64,000 nt of DNA from Acinetobacter calcoaceticus (lineage in GTDB: Bacteria > Pseudomonadota > Gammaproteobacteria > Pseudomonadales > Moraxellaceae), in the NCBI RefSeq assembly GCF_900520355.1, contig NZ_LS999521.1, forward strand, positions 2,046,001 through 2,110,000, given 5' to 3'. Under the pieces are notes generated by a model. The model searched no databases and was not told the origin of the DNA. It saw only the letters and a list, made by a program, of their open reading frames with translations. A program made the position numbers and the translations under genes. Below, piece by piece: positions 42,916-52,672 of the stretch. The stretch's first letter is position 1. The number at the start of each line of letters is the position of its first letter.

Positions 42916-44121
42916 ATGAATTTGCAAAATCCTAGAAAATTCAAAATGATGATTGATCAAGCACGTGATGTTGCAATCAACGTTTTACGCCCTATTTCTC
43001 GTAAATATGATAAAGCTGAGCATGCTTATCCTAAAGAACTCGATATGCTTGCCTCACTCATCGATGGAATGAACGAAGGTGGCGAAGGTATTAATGCCGG
43101 AGCTGCGGGTGCTGGTAACCGTGGCGATACAGATAACGAAGGCATCCGTAACGGAACCAATATGTCTACCGCTCTTGGGATTATTGAGATGTGTTATGGC
43201 GATACAGGCTTATTGCTGAGTATGCCACGTCAGGGTCTTGGGAACTCAGCCATTGCTGCTGTTGCAAATGATGAGCAATTAGAGCGTTTCAAAGGAACAT
43301 GGGCAGCAATGGCAATTACCGAGCCAGGTTGCGGCTCTGATTCTGCTGCTATTCGTACAACTGCAACCAAAGATGGTAATGACTATATTTTAAATGGCGA
43401 AAAGATTTTTGTGACCTCGGGCGAACGTGCAGACTCTGTCGTAGTCTGGGCAACACTGGATCGCAAAGTTGGCCGAGCAGCCATTAAATCATTTGTAGTA
43501 CCCAAAGGTACACCTGGAATGAAGGTTGAACGTCTCGAACACAAATTAGGAATTAAAGCCTCAGACACAGCAGTGATTAGTTTTATTGATTGCCGTGTAC
43601 CTGCTGAAAACCTTTTAGGAAATGCTGAAGTTGATGTTGCAAAAGGTTTTGCCGGAGTGATGGAAACTTTTGACAACACTCGCCCTCTCGTCGCTGCAAT
43701 GGCAATCGGTTGTGCTAAAGCTTCTCTAGAACGTATTAAAGAGATTTTTAAAGATCAACTCGATCCTGACTATTCTACACCTTATCTACACACCTCTAAT
43801 CTTGCAGCACAAATCTACCGTATGGAAGCTGAGTGGGAAGCTGCTCGCCTGCTTATGTTAAAGGCAACGTGGATGGCAGATAACAAAAAGCCAAACTCTA
43901 AAGAAGCTTCTATTGCTAAAGCCAAAGCTGGCCGTGTGGGTAACGAGATTACTTTAAAATGTGTCGAACTGGCTGCAAGCGTTGGCTATAACGAAGACGA
44001 GTTACTTGAGAAATGGGCGCGTGATTCGAAAATTCTCGATATCTTTGAAGGTACTCAACAAATTCAGCAATTGATCATTGCTCGCCGAGAACTGGGTAAA
44101 TCTTCTAGCGAACTAAAATAA
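42916..44121 (+). CDS. Acyl-CoA dehydrogenase
   Basis: A 401-residue FAD enzyme that oxidises an acyl-CoA to the trans-2-enoyl-CoA in beta-oxidation. ITEPGCGSDSAAIRT (FAD/substrate loop), the middle beta domain (VSGERADSVVVWA-like) and the C-terminal LDIFEGTQQIQQLII with the catalytic Glu position are clear. It follows the defective-looking homologue by 23 bp and precedes alkM convergently. With alkane hydroxylase next door, a role in medium/long-chain fatty acid degradation derived from alkanes is plausible. Substrate length is not predictable here. Confidence 0.9.
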   Translation: MNLQNPRKFKMMIDQARDVAINVLRPISRKYDKAEHAYPKELDMLASLIDGMNEGGEGINAGAAGAGNRGDTDNEGIRNGTNMSTALGIIEMCYGDTGLLLSMPRQGLGNSAIAAVANDEQLERFKGTWAAMAITEPGCGSDSAAIRTTATKDGNDYILNGEKIFVTSGERADSVVVWATLDRKVGRAAIKSFVVPKGTPGMKVERLEHKLGIKASDTAVISFIDCRVPAENLLGNAEVDVAKGFAGVMETFDNTRPLVAAMAIGCAKASLERIKEIFKDQLDPDYSTPYLHTSNLAAQIYRMEAEWEAARLLMLKATWMADNKKPNSKEASIAKAKAGRVGNEITLKCVELAASVGYNEDELLEKWARDSKILDIFEGTQQIQQLIIARRELGKSSSELK

Positions 44122-44122
44122 T

Positions 44123-44148
44123 AATTAAGGGAATTTCTTCCCTTAATT
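44123..44148 (+). terminator. Terminator after the acyl-CoA dehydrogenase pair
   Basis: AATTAAGGGAA / TTCCCTTAATT with a 4-base loop, followed by TATT, two bases after the stop codon. Confidence 0.82.
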
Positions 44149-44174
44149 TATTAGCTCTTTATATCAAAACTTAA

Positions 44175-44204
44175 AAGCCCTCTAGTCTAATAACTAGAGG
44201 GCTT
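44175..44204 (-). terminator. Terminator after alkM
   Basis: Perfect 12-base arms AAGCCCTCTAGT / ACTAGAGGGCTT with a 6-base loop, followed on the minus strand by TTTTAAG. It lies about 25 bp past the alkM stop and backs onto the opposing terminator. Confidence 0.88.
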
Positions 44205-44229
44205 CGTATTTCAGGAATTAATGTTTTAT

Positions 44230-45459
44230 TTATTCAGTAGTTGTACTTTCTAGCGCTTTATCAATTACCCCAAATTTCTTAAAGATTCTTGCACGACGCT
44301 TTGATGAAATATTCGCTTTGTTTAAATCACCTTTATAGTGATCAAAAACACGTTTATCCATCATTTTAAACCATAACGAAGGGATTAAGGCTGGTAGTAG
44401 CATACTTGCGTAACCGCTTGGTAGCTCTGGTGCCTCATCAAAATGACGTAATGCTTGGAATGGACGAGTCGGATAAGCATGATGGTCTGAATGACGCTGC
44501 AACTGGTACAAGAATAAGTTTGTTACTACGTTATTATTATTCCAGCTATGCTCAGGCATTGTGCGCTCATAATTACCATCAGCTTTTTTCTGACGTAATA
44601 AACCATAGTGCTCAATATAGTTAATAATTTCGAAAAGACTAATCCCATAAAAAGCTTGAGTGGCTAAATATGGAATTGTACCTTTACCAAAAATTCCAAT
44701 CATAGAACCATGAAAAGCGGCAGTCATTCCCCAGCCTTGTAATAATTCATTATCTGAAGACCAGAATTCTTTACCTTTACGTTTTAACCGATTTTTTTCA
44801 ATTTCTATTGCGGATTTAAAAGAACCAATAACAGTACGTGGCCAGAATTCATAGAATGTTTCACCCATACGTGATGAAGCTGGATCTTCTGGTGTAGCTG
44901 CACGTTTATGATGACCGTAAGGATGCTCAATACGGAAATGATTATAACCTGTAGGAACTAGAGCAAGATGGGACAAAATATGGTCTATACGATCATGCTT
45001 ATGACTTAACTCATGGGCTGTATTAATTGCAATACCATTGATTGCTCCCATTGAGATACCAAGTAAAATCTTATCAATAAAAGATGTTGTTTTACGACTT
45101 GTTAAATAACATGCATACACATTTGCAGCATACTGTAGAGGAATAAAACTCTTCACAAGACGTGAGTAATATGGATCTTTTTCTAAAAGCTTAATTTCTT
45201 CATCTGTCGGATTTCGAGCATCCTTCCCAACAATTGTGTCAATTACAGGAATCACGACATGTAATACAAGTGGACCACCTAACGCGAAAACTTTCTTTAA
45301 AGGGCGTGGACCAAACTGATAACCTGCTAAAATACCTAAACCGATAGCAGGTAAAGCAGGACTAATCATCCATAAAAAGCGTTTGCGATCTATTTCACGC
45401 ATAGACGCACGCACTGGCATAAGTTCTTGCTGAACATTTACTGGTGCATTCATAGCCAT
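44230..45459 (-). CDS. alkM: Alkane 1-monooxygenase
   Basis: Integral-membrane diiron hydroxylase that converts n-alkanes to 1-alkanols, needing rubredoxin and rubredoxin reductase (not encoded here). It has 409 residues, six hydrophobic helices and the eight-histidine motif: HELSHKHD (H149, H153), EHPYGHH (H179, H183, H184), and QRHSDHH near 330, plus the typical NYIEHYGL. The ribosome binding site AAAAAGGAAAT precedes the ATG. Divergent alkR lies 166 bp away, as described for Acinetobacter baylyi alkM/alkR; the alkB family name would also be correct. Confidence 0.95.
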   Translation of the reverse strand: MAMNAPVNVQQELMPVRASMREIDRKRFLWMISPALPAIGLGILAGYQFGPRPLKKVFALGGPLVLHVVIPVIDTIVGKDARNPTDEEIKLLEKDPYYSRLVKSFIPLQYAANVYACYLTSRKTTSFIDKILLGISMGAINGIAINTAHELSHKHDRIDHILSHLALVPTGYNHFRIEHPYGHHKRAATPEDPASSRMGETFYEFWPRTVIGSFKSAIEIEKNRLKRKGKEFWSSDNELLQGWGMTAAFHGSMIGIFGKGTIPYLATQAFYGISLFEIINYIEHYGLLRQKKADGNYERTMPEHSWNNNNVVTNLFLYQLQRHSDHHAYPTRPFQALRHFDEAPELPSGYASMLLPALIPSLWFKMMDKRVFDHYKGDLNKANISSKRRARIFKKFGVIDKALESTTTE

Positions 45460-45624
45460 ATTTCCTTTTTCTATATGTCTATATAGTTAAAGAAATAGTG
45501 TTTAGTTAACAGTAGTAAGCGTCCAAAAAACCTATGTTAAAGTCTTTGGCATTTTCTTCCACTTTTTTGTCCTAAAAACACATGTTGATCTATTCTTATA
45601 GCTCACTATAATTTTATTAAAATA

Positions 45625-46587
45625 ATGATTGATCATTTAAATATGGATGCACTAAGTAAATTTTTTGATGATATTCACCTGAATAAGTCTGAATACATCT
45701 ATTTAAAAGCGCAAGGAGAATGGGCTTTTAAAACACAAGATCAATCTGCTCTACTTGCGTATATTGTTTTAACTGGTTCAGTATATATACAACTTAATGC
45801 TTTAGAAAAAATAACTGCAACTGCTGGTGATATTATTTTAATTCCTTCGGGAAAAGCACATAATGCGACTGACTCAAAATCAACAGCAAGTAAGTTGGTA
45901 GATTTTCTGGATATCACTTCGCTTTTTAACGGTCACAGACAAGACGCAATCGAGTTTGGTACTTCATCTCCAGATAATACATTATTGCTATGTTTACGCT
46001 GCCAAATCGATACTCATATGGCTGGGCCGCTCATTAATGCATTGCCGTCCATCATGCATATTCAACATGAAAATCAAACTAATCCACCTGAATGGCTACA
46101 AATTGGACTCTATTTTCTAGCAATCGAAACTCAAAAAATCAGACCGGGTCATGACAAAATTATTGATCATTTAGTCAGTATTCTGCTCATTGAATGCATT
46201 CGTGATCATATTCAACAGATGACAGATCAACAAAACTGGTTAAGTGCCTTAACACATCCTGAACTGAGCAATGCACTATCTGCTATTCATAGCCAACCCG
46301 AAGTAGCATGGACAGTTGAGTCTTTAGCTGAACAATGCTGTATGTCACGTTCTAAATTTGCAAACATATTTAACAGTATTATTGGTGAGCCACCCCTCAC
46401 ATATTTGCAGCATTATCGTTTCCGTTTAGCAAGTCAGTATTTACGCACAAGCAACTTATCAATTCAACAAATATCAAATAAGGTCGGCTACTCATCTGAA
46501 ACAGCATTTAGTCAGGCATTCAAACGAATTTTTGATTTATCTCCTAAACAATATAGACAGCAATATATTGGACATACCTTAGATTAA
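45625..46587 (+). CDS. alkR: AraC-type regulator of alkM
   Basis: A 320-residue AraC/XylS regulator: N-terminal cupin-like effector domain (IILIPSGKAHNATDS near 75-90), then a C-terminal double helix-turn-helix (about 225-315; WTVESLAEQCCMSRSKFANIFNSIIGEPPLTYLQHYRF and ISNKVGYSSETAFSQAFKRIFDLSPKQYRQQ). Divergence from alkM and similarity to AlkR of Acinetobacter make it the likely activator of alkM, responding to alkanes. The specific inducer range is not readable. Confidence 0.88.
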   Translation: MIDHLNMDALSKFFDDIHLNKSEYIYLKAQGEWAFKTQDQSALLAYIVLTGSVYIQLNALEKITATAGDIILIPSGKAHNATDSKSTASKLVDFLDITSLFNGHRQDAIEFGTSSPDNTLLLCLRCQIDTHMAGPLINALPSIMHIQHENQTNPPEWLQIGLYFLAIETQKIRPGHDKIIDHLVSILLIECIRDHIQQMTDQQNWLSALTHPELSNALSAIHSQPEVAWTVESLAEQCCMSRSKFANIFNSIIGEPPLTYLQHYRFRLASQYLRTSNLSIQQISNKVGYSSETAFSQAFKRIFDLSPKQYRQQYIGHTLD

Positions 46588-46595
46588 CTACCAAT

Positions 46596-46621
46596 AAAAA
46601 AAGCGCCTCAGCGCTTTTTTT
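46596..46621. terminator. Bidirectional terminator between alkR and ppiD
   Basis: AAAAAAGCGC / GCGCTTTTTT arms with a CTCA loop, between converging genes; A run and T run on the two sides let it work both ways. Confidence 0.92.
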
Positions 46622-46635
46622 ATTGAATCAAATTA

Positions 46636-48501
46636 TTATTTAATTTTCGCATGTGATTTTAAATATTGACTGTAATCTTCTAATATTTGTTGACCACGCG
46701 ATTGACGATAAAGTTGCTGTAACTGCTGTAACTGATCAGCAGGAATAGCATTTGCAGTAGATGAATTTACATTTGAAACTGCAACAACAACTAGCTCATT
46801 TGGTAAATTCGCTGTTGAAACAGACCACATACCTGGCTTAGGTGTAGCTGCACTAAATGCTGCGCGCTCAATTTCACGCTTTAATCCTTGCGAACGACTA
46901 AATACGCCAGCCGATTCAAATGCTACTTTATTTTTAACAACAACTTGATCTGCTGGTTGAGTTTTAAATTCAGCCAACATTGTAGCAATTTTTGCTTGAA
47001 CAGCTTTACGCGCTTTTTCATCGATAACTTTTGCTTTCGCTTCATTCATCGCTTGTGCTAAAGGTTTTACACCAGCAGCATGATAATCACGTACTTTAAC
47101 CCATACCGTATCACCATTCGCTAACTGAATATTAGACGATGCGTTACGGTCACCATTTTTCACGTCATCATTAAACAATTTAATTTTAACGTTTGGATCA
47201 CTTAAATATGGATTTTGTGTAGCTAAAGTCACGCCATTTAATGATTCAACTTTTGTACCTTTAACTTCTTGTACAATGCCTTCTAAAGAATCATTACCCA
47301 CTACGGTTTCATTTAAGCTATTTACCGAGTCAGAATAAACATTCGCAACTTTGTTCTTCTCAACTTCTGCTACTAAACGAGCTTTTTCAGCTTCAAATGA
47401 AGGGATCTGATTGGCTTGAGTTTCTGCCTCAATAATATGATAACCATATTGGGTTTTTACTGGTTGAGAAATTTGTCCATTTTTCAAGTTCACTACAGTT
47501 TTATCAAACGCATCAGAGAAAACACCTGGTGCATATGCTTCAACTAAACCACCTTTTGCTTTCGAACTTGGATCTTCAGAGAACTGAGATGCAGCTTGTG
47601 CAAATGTAAGACCGCCTTGAATTTTCGCATATACTTCTTTAGCAAGTTTTTGAGCTGCTGCATCATCACGAGCATCTGTAGTAATTAAAATATGCTTCAC
47701 AGTTCGTTTAGCATCTTTTTTCTGATTTTCAACGAACTTGCTATACGCTTGCTGAAGTTCAGCTTCAGTTGCAGGAGCTGGTTTAGCCATCATTGATGGA
47801 GAAAGAACAACATAATCCACATCAACAGAAACCTGTTGTTTAAACTCATTTTGATGTTTGTTGTAATAATCCGTAGCTTCTTGATTAGATGCAGTTAAAC
47901 CTGTTTTATAACCATCCAATTTAATACTAGACAAATGTAATGTACGTTGCTCAGTTTGCAAATTCGCAATTTGCATTAAATCAACTTTACTTACTAAGGA
48001 GTAATCAGAAAAAGTTGACGTTAGCATTTTTAAAGCATGATCTTGACGAAGGCTAGATATTAAGCCCTGACTTGTCATACCAATAGAACGTAAATAATTT
48101 TCATAGAGTTTTTGCGAGAATTGTCCATTCTCTTGCAAACTAGGCTGCTGAGCTAACATTTGCTCAATTTGAGTATCACTCAATGAAATGCCTAATTTTT
48201 CAGCTTGTTGAATTAATAAATTACGTGACACTAAAATATCGAGTGCTTTAGCCTGAATCACAGGCAAATTAAGTAGACTCTCATCACCTTTAACAGCAGC
48301 TAAATATTGTTCTTTGTAAGACTGAGTTAAAGTTTCAAGGTCTTTTTTAGATATTTCTTGGCCATTTACTGTTTTCGCAACATCAGCCTTGTTTCCCCTA
48401 TTAAAATATCCTTCAATACCTACAAGTGCTAAAGGGGTCAAAAACAAAATTAGAAGGACTTTGCCGAGCCAACCCTTAATGACTGTACGAAACGATTCCA
48501 T
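46636..48501 (-). CDS. ppiD: Periplasmic chaperone PpiD (SurA-N / PPIC)
   Basis: A 621-residue inner-membrane-anchored periplasmic folding factor at the Sec exit. A single N-terminal membrane segment (VLLILFLTPLALVGIEGYF, about 15-35), a SurA_N-like chaperone region (about 40-190), a PPIC parvulin domain (RTVKHILITTDARDDAAAQ through GLVEAYAPGVFSDAFDKTV and QYGYHIIEAE, about 265-370) and a helical C-terminal part are seen. Whether the parvulin domain is catalytically active is not known here. Downstream of hupB, an order common in proteobacteria (lon-hupB-ppiD); lon is not in the window. Confidence 0.93.
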   Translation of the reverse strand: MESFRTVIKGWLGKVLLILFLTPLALVGIEGYFNRGNKADVAKTVNGQEISKKDLETLTQSYKEQYLAAVKGDESLLNLPVIQAKALDILVSRNLLIQQAEKLGISLSDTQIEQMLAQQPSLQENGQFSQKLYENYLRSIGMTSQGLISSLRQDHALKMLTSTFSDYSLVSKVDLMQIANLQTEQRTLHLSSIKLDGYKTGLTASNQEATDYYNKHQNEFKQQVSVDVDYVVLSPSMMAKPAPATEAELQQAYSKFVENQKKDAKRTVKHILITTDARDDAAAQKLAKEVYAKIQGGLTFAQAASQFSEDPSSKAKGGLVEAYAPGVFSDAFDKTVVNLKNGQISQPVKTQYGYHIIEAETQANQIPSFEAEKARLVAEVEKNKVANVYSDSVNSLNETVVGNDSLEGIVQEVKGTKVESLNGVTLATQNPYLSDPNVKIKLFNDDVKNGDRNASSNIQLANGDTVWVKVRDYHAAGVKPLAQAMNEAKAKVIDEKARKAVQAKIATMLAEFKTQPADQVVVKNKVAFESAGVFSRSQGLKREIERAAFSAATPKPGMWSVSTANLPNELVVVAVSNVNSSTANAIPADQLQQLQQLYRQSRGQQILEDYSQYLKSHAKIK

Positions 48502-48593
48502 AAGTATTCCAATATTTTATTTCGAGGAGAATTTTAACTGAAAAACCACAATCAATGAATGAGCAATATTGGTCAATTCAGATATTTAATAAA

Positions 48594-48617
48594 AAACGCG
48601 CCTATATTGGCGCGTTT
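48594..48617 (-). terminator. Terminator after hupB
   Basis: AAACGCGCC / GGCGCGTTT perfect arms with a 6-base loop; on the minus strand it ends in TTTTTT. It lies 16 bp past the hupB stop, separating hupB from ppiD. Confidence 0.9.
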
Positions 48618-48632
48618 AATCATCTTAAAAGA

Positions 48633-48905
48633 TTAAGCTACTGAATCTTTAAGACCTTTACCAGCTTTGAAGCTAGGTACTTTTGTTGCTTTAATTTGAA
48701 GCTCTTCACCAGTTTTAGGGTTACGTCCAGTGCGTGCAGCACGTTCTTTAACACTGAAAGTACCAAAACCAACTAAAGTTACTGTGTCACCTTTTTTAAG
48801 TGCTTCAGTAATTGACGCAATTGTCGCATCGAGTGCCTTGCCTGCATCAGTCTTAGATACTCCCCCTTTTTCAGCAATTGCATCGATTAATTCTGATTTA
48901 TTCAT
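48633..48905 (-). CDS. hupB: DNA-binding protein HU
   Basis: Histone-like nucleoid protein of 90 residues. The N-terminal [25 protein letters not shown] helices, [28 protein letters not shown] (DNA-intercalating arm with the conserved Pro) and [11 protein letters not shown] are standard HU. A ribosome binding site AAGAGGA precedes the start. Single gene with its own terminator. HU-beta naming follows its position before ppiD. Confidence 0.95.
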   Translation of the reverse strand: MNKSELIDAIAEKGGVSKTDAGKALDATIASITEALKKGDTVTLVGFGTFSVKERAARTGRNPKTGEELQIKATKVPSFKAGKGLKDSVA

Positions 48906-49074
48906 GAATAAAACATCCTCTTAATATCGTTTGTTTAAGGTCCAAGGCTATAGTTTAAAAGGCCATGACGCCTTTATAGCAATGCTTTAGGGGAAAACGC
49001 AATACTAGAGCAGGGCTTTTAGCAAAAATAAATGCTAAAAAACTGTTATATATTTGCTAAATCCCAACTTTTTT

Positions 49075-49530
49075 TTACTTTTTATTCAATTTTGCTTTCA
49101 ACTGTTGATTTTCTTCTATTAAAGCATCGACCTTAATATGCAGTTGTACAAGCAGCTGTTCGATGTGTTGTAAATCCTTCGGCGTCACCAATCCAATACG
49201 GTTTAAAGAATGATTAACACTTGTATCAAGAATCTTTTCTACTTTATCTTTCGTTTCAGATACAGATTCTTTTGCTTTTTCTGTGACCTTACCAACAGTA
49301 TTATCTGCTAAATCTCCAGTTTTAGATTCTAGCTCTTCACCTACCTTAACCAAAGAATCAAATAGCTTGTTACCTTCTTCTTCTGCACGTGAAAAAGCCC
49401 CTAGTCCTGCTAACCAAATTTGCTTGGTATATTTCCTAAAATCCAAAGCCGACTTCCTTGAAGCTCTTGATTTTAATTTATTTTTTTCTTCTAACTCTTC
49501 TGTCGGGGTATCTATATTTGCATTATCCAT
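49075..49530 (-). CDS. Phasin-family granule-associated protein
   Basis: A 151-residue protein like PHA-granule phasins (PhaF/PhaI type): KYTKQIWLAGLGAFSRAEEEGNKLFDSLVKVGEELE in the middle third, an amphipathic lysine/glutamate/valine-rich helix (KVTEKAKESVSETKDKVEKIL) and a C-terminal coiled-coil (IEQLLVQLHIKVDALIEENQQLKAKL). The N-terminus is acidic then basic. No other PHA gene is adjacent; a serine-type PhaC-like protein is encoded at 14 kb. It may coat lipid or wax-ester inclusions, which Acinetobacter accumulates; this is inference. Confidence 0.8.
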   Translation of the reverse strand: MDNANIDTPTEELEEKNKLKSRASRKSALDFRKYTKQIWLAGLGAFSRAEEEGNKLFDSLVKVGEELESKTGDLADNTVGKVTEKAKESVSETKDKVEKILDTSVNHSLNRIGLVTPKDLQHIEQLLVQLHIKVDALIEENQQLKAKLNKK

Positions 49531-49738
49531 TGATCTAAGCTCCTAGTCAGATGAGAGAAATGATGACTGATTTGACCACAAAATATTTCTATAATATCAA
49601 AGTAAAGACTTGATCCATTTACAAAACTGTTCTACAAAGCAATTAAGTCATGTAAATATATTTAACAGGACATTTATTAAAGTTTGGGATAGGATGTCCC
49701 ATTCTTCAGTTAACTACTATTTGTAAGGATAAACTTTT

Positions 49739-50386
49739 ATGAGTGAAACGCAACAAAGACAAAAACATCCCCGTCTGTTGCTGAATATTGTTCTAATTAT
49801 TTTAGAAACTTTCTTTTCATTTATACTCACCCACGATGGTGTTCTTCGCTTGCAAGCGAAAAAGTTTATTTCAAATAAAACAACTATTCGTATCAATAGC
49901 TACCTTCCTTTTTTTGACTTCTATGTTCAATTTACAGAAAAAGGTTTGTTATTCGATATCCACTCTTTTGATCGGCATATTGATCTTGAAATTAATAGTA
50001 CGCTGATCGATTTGATTAAAATTTTTGCTTTTGCAAACCAGCGCAGTCTTAAGAACATGCGTATTGATGGTGATGAAGAAACGAAAAAAGAGTTATTTGA
50101 CTTAATCTCTCACCTTACGCTGCCTAAACTTTTAGCTGACTGGAAGCAATGGTTTAATACACCTGATGATGAAGCTGAAACTCTTGCTTCCCGTAAACGA
50201 ATTGCCTCCTTGCTTGAAAAAATTGATCAACAACGTTCAGAAATCAATTCACTTCAAGTGGAAATTAAACAATATCAAAATCGAATTACTCGCTTACAAC
50301 AACGTCAACGCAACATTAACTTAGGCTTTGGTATAATTACCCTGATATTTATTGTTTTTTTCATATATAATTTGTGGATAGCTTAA
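49739..50386 (+). CDS. Membrane-anchored UbiJ-like (SCP2-type) protein
   Basis: A 215-residue protein with a hydrophobic N-terminus (LLLNIVLIILETFFSFIL), a region (about 25-130) whose pattern follows UbiJ/SCP2 domains (LRLQAKKFISNKTTIRINSYLPFFDFYV, then MRIDGDEETKKELFDLISHL), a long coiled-coil (about 155-190) and a C-terminal membrane helix (FGIITLIFIVFFIYNLWIA). UbiJ in other bacteria binds ubiquinone intermediates next to UbiE and UbiB. Here it stands alone before iscR. The likeness is by pattern only, so function is tentative. Confidence 0.6.
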   Translation: MSETQQRQKHPRLLLNIVLIILETFFSFILTHDGVLRLQAKKFISNKTTIRINSYLPFFDFYVQFTEKGLLFDIHSFDRHIDLEINSTLIDLIKIFAFANQRSLKNMRIDGDEETKKELFDLISHLTLPKLLADWKQWFNTPDDEAETLASRKRIASLLEKIDQQRSEINSLQVEIKQYQNRITRLQQRQRNINLGFGIITLIFIVFFIYNLWIA

Positions 50387-50428
50387 ATTATTTTTCCATC
50401 CTGATCCTGCACTTGAATTAAAAATAAA

Positions 50429-50462
50429 AAAACTTGACTATTTTAGTCGGGATTCATAAAAT
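50429..50462 (+). promoter_or_regulatory. iscR promoter with a type-1 IscR box
   Basis: AAACTTGACTATTTTAGTCG (50430-50449, continuing GGATT) follows the type-1 IscR motif of E. coli iscR closely. -35 TTGACT (50434-50439) and -10 TAAAAT (50457-50462) are 17 bp apart, so the box overlaps the -35 and would let [2Fe-2S]-IscR repress the operon. Confidence 0.8.
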
Positions 50463-50495
50463 CCTATTATCTAGTCTTAACATGTGTATCGAATC

Positions 50496-50969
50496 ATGCG
50501 CCTTACAACTCGCGGTCGCTACGCAGTGACTGCTCTACTTGATTTAGCTTTGCAGCCAACTGAACAAACGATCACGCTCGCCGAAATTGCCGCTCGTCAA
50601 TCTATTTCAGTTGCTTACTTAGAGCAGTTATTCGCTAAACTTAAGCGTCATGGGTTAGTTTCTAGTGTCCGTGGTGCAAATGGTGGTTATCATTTGGCTC
50701 GAAACGCTGATGAAATTACTGTGTTAGAAATTATTGAAGCCGTAAATGAAACCGTTGATGCAACACGTTGCGACCACAAAGCTAACTGCCAAAATGGTGC
50801 AATGTGTCTTACTCACGATTTATGGCAAGAACTCTCTCATCATATTGCCGACTATTTAGCAAAAATCTCTCTTGCCGACCTCATTAGCCGAGACAACGTT
50901 CAAACTGTTGCATTGCGCCAAAATGTGACTGGCACAGATTCAGCTCTTTTATCGGGTACAGGTATTTGA
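50496..50969 (+). CDS. iscR: Fe-S cluster regulator IscR
   Basis: Rrf2-family winged helix regulator, about 157 residues from ATG 50496 (a start four codons upstream is less likely because IscR begins [11 protein letters not shown]). The N-terminal HTH has [20 protein letters not shown]. The cluster ligands C92, C98, C104 and H107 fall at exactly the E. coli positions. It represses the isc operon when Fe-S clusters are plentiful. It lies 1 bp before iscS and behind an IscR box. Confidence 0.96.
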   Translation: MRLTTRGRYAVTALLDLALQPTEQTITLAEIAARQSISVAYLEQLFAKLKRHGLVSSVRGANGGYHLARNADEITVLEIIEAVNETVDATRCDHKANCQNGAMCLTHDLWQELSHHIADYLAKISLADLISRDNVQTVALRQNVTGTDSALLSGTGI

Positions 50970-50970
50970 T

Positions 50971-52188
50971 ATGAAACGTCCAATTTATCTTGATTACGCA
51001 GCAACCACTCCAGTAGATCCGCAAGTTGCAGAACGTATGATGGAGTGTTTAACTTTCGACGGTACCTTTGGTAATGCTGCATCTCGTTCCCATGCTTATG
51101 GCTGGCAGGCAGAAGAAAAAGTTGAATATGCACGTGAGCAAGTTGCAAATTTAATTAAAGCTGATCCACGTGAAATCGTTTGGACTTCTGGTGCTACCGA
51201 ATCAGACAACCTTGCACTTAAAGGCATAGCTCAATTCTATGCATCTAAAGGCAAACACATTATTACAAGTAAAATTGAACACAAAGCTGTTTTAGATCCT
51301 TGTCGTGAGTTAGAAGATCAAGGTTTTGAAATTACTTATTTAGAACCAGAACCGCAAACAGGTTTAATTACCCCTGAAATGGTGAAAGCTGCCCTTCGTC
51401 CTGATACCGTTCTTGTTTCTCTTATGATGGTAAACAACGAAATCGGTACAGTTACAGATGTAGCAGCAATTGGTGAATTAACACGTGCCAATAAAACATT
51501 CTTCCATGTAGATGCTGCTCAAGCTGCCGGTAAAGTTGATATCGATTTATCTACCATGAAAATTGATCTTATGAGTTTCTCAGCTCATAAAATTTATGGT
51601 CCAAAAGGTATCGGTGCATTATATGTACGTCGTAGCCCACGTGTTCGTTTAAAAGCACAAATTCATGGCGGTGGTCATGAACGTGGTATGCGCTCTGGTA
51701 CTTTAGCAACTCACCAAATTGTTGGTATGGGTGAAGCTTTTGAAATTGCTGGCAAAAGAATGCACGCAGAGCAAGAACGCATTCGTAAACTACGTGACAA
51801 ACTTTGGAATGGTTTACAAGGCCTTGAACAGGTTTTCTTAAACGGCCATCCAACTCAAAACGTTGCTAACTATTTAAATGTCAGCTTTAACTTTGTTGAA
51901 GGTGAATCTTTAATGATGGCACTTAAAGATGCTGCTGTATCAAGTGGTTCTGCTTGTACTTCTGCAACTTTAGAGCCTTCATATGTTCTTCGCGCATTAG
52001 GTTTATCTGATGAGCTAGCACACAGCTCGATCCGCTTTAGTTTTGGTACATACACAACTGAAGAAGACATTGATCATGTGCTTACAATTACCAAAGCCGC
52101 TGTTGAGAAATTACGTGAACTTTCTCCGCTTTGGGATATGTATAAAGAAGGTATCGATCTTTCTACGGTTGAATGGGCAGAACACTAA
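50971..52188 (+). CDS. iscS: Cysteine desulfurase IscS
   Basis: PLP enzyme that takes sulfur from cysteine and passes it to IscU and other acceptors. It has 405 residues, typical of Isc[15 protein letters not shown] at the N-terminus, the PLP lysine in [11 protein letters not shown], and the mobile-loop cysteine in [16 protein letters not shown] are clear. Second gene of the isc operon. No anomaly. Confidence 0.97.
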   Translation: MKRPIYLDYAATTPVDPQVAERMMECLTFDGTFGNAASRSHAYGWQAEEKVEYAREQVANLIKADPREIVWTSGATESDNLALKGIAQFYASKGKHIITSKIEHKAVLDPCRELEDQGFEITYLEPEPQTGLITPEMVKAALRPDTVLVSLMMVNNEIGTVTDVAAIGELTRANKTFFHVDAAQAAGKVDIDLSTMKIDLMSFSAHKIYGPKGIGALYVRRSPRVRLKAQIHGGGHERGMRSGTLATHQIVGMGEAFEIAGKRMHAEQERIRKLRDKLWNGLQGLEQVFLNGHPTQNVANYLNVSFNFVEGESLMMALKDAAVSSGSACTSATLEPSYVLRALGLSDELAHSSIRFSFGTYTTEEDIDHVLTITKAAVEKLRELSPLWDMYKEGIDLSTVEWAEH

Positions 52189-52255
52189 TTCATTGAAATT
52201 AGTGTTTTTACCCTCATATTAATATTAGGCTGACCCCGAGGTTTGGAGAAGCGAC

Positions 52256-52642
52256 ATGGCTTATAGCGAAAAGGTAATTGATCATTACGAAAATCCACGT
52301 AATGTTGGTGTTTTAGATAAAAACTCTGAAAATGTTGGTACAGGTATGGTCGGTGCACCTGCGTGTGGTGACGTGATGCGTTTACAAATCCAAGTAAACG
52401 ATAACGGTGTAATCGAAGAGGCACGTTTTAAAACTTATGGTTGTGGTTCTGCAATCGCATCAAGTTCTCTTGTAACCGAATGGTTAAAAGGTAAGACTCT
52501 TGATGAAGCTCAAACCATCAAGAATATTGATATTGCGACTGAGCTTGCACTTCCACCAGTAAAAGTTCACTGTTCTGTACTAGCTGAAGATGCGATTAAA
52601 GCTGCGATTGAAGATTATCGCACTAAAAAATCTAAAGCGTAA
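52256..52642 (+). CDS. iscU: Fe-S scaffold protein IscU
   Basis: A 128-residue scaffold on which IscS builds [2Fe-2S] clusters. The three cluster cysteines are in GAPACGDVMRL, YGCGSAIASSS and HCSVLAEDAI, and the HscA-binding LPPVK motif is intact (LALPPVKVHC). The ribosome binding site TTTGGAGA is good. Standard position after iscS. Confidence 0.97.
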   Translation: MAYSEKVIDHYENPRNVGVLDKNSENVGTGMVGAPACGDVMRLQIQVNDNGVIEEARFKTYGCGSAIASSSLVTEWLKGKTLDEAQTIKNIDIATELALPPVKVHCSVLAEDAIKAAIEDYRTKKSKA

Positions 52643-52672
52643 TTTGTTACCATTGTAAACGTTGGAGTTTTC

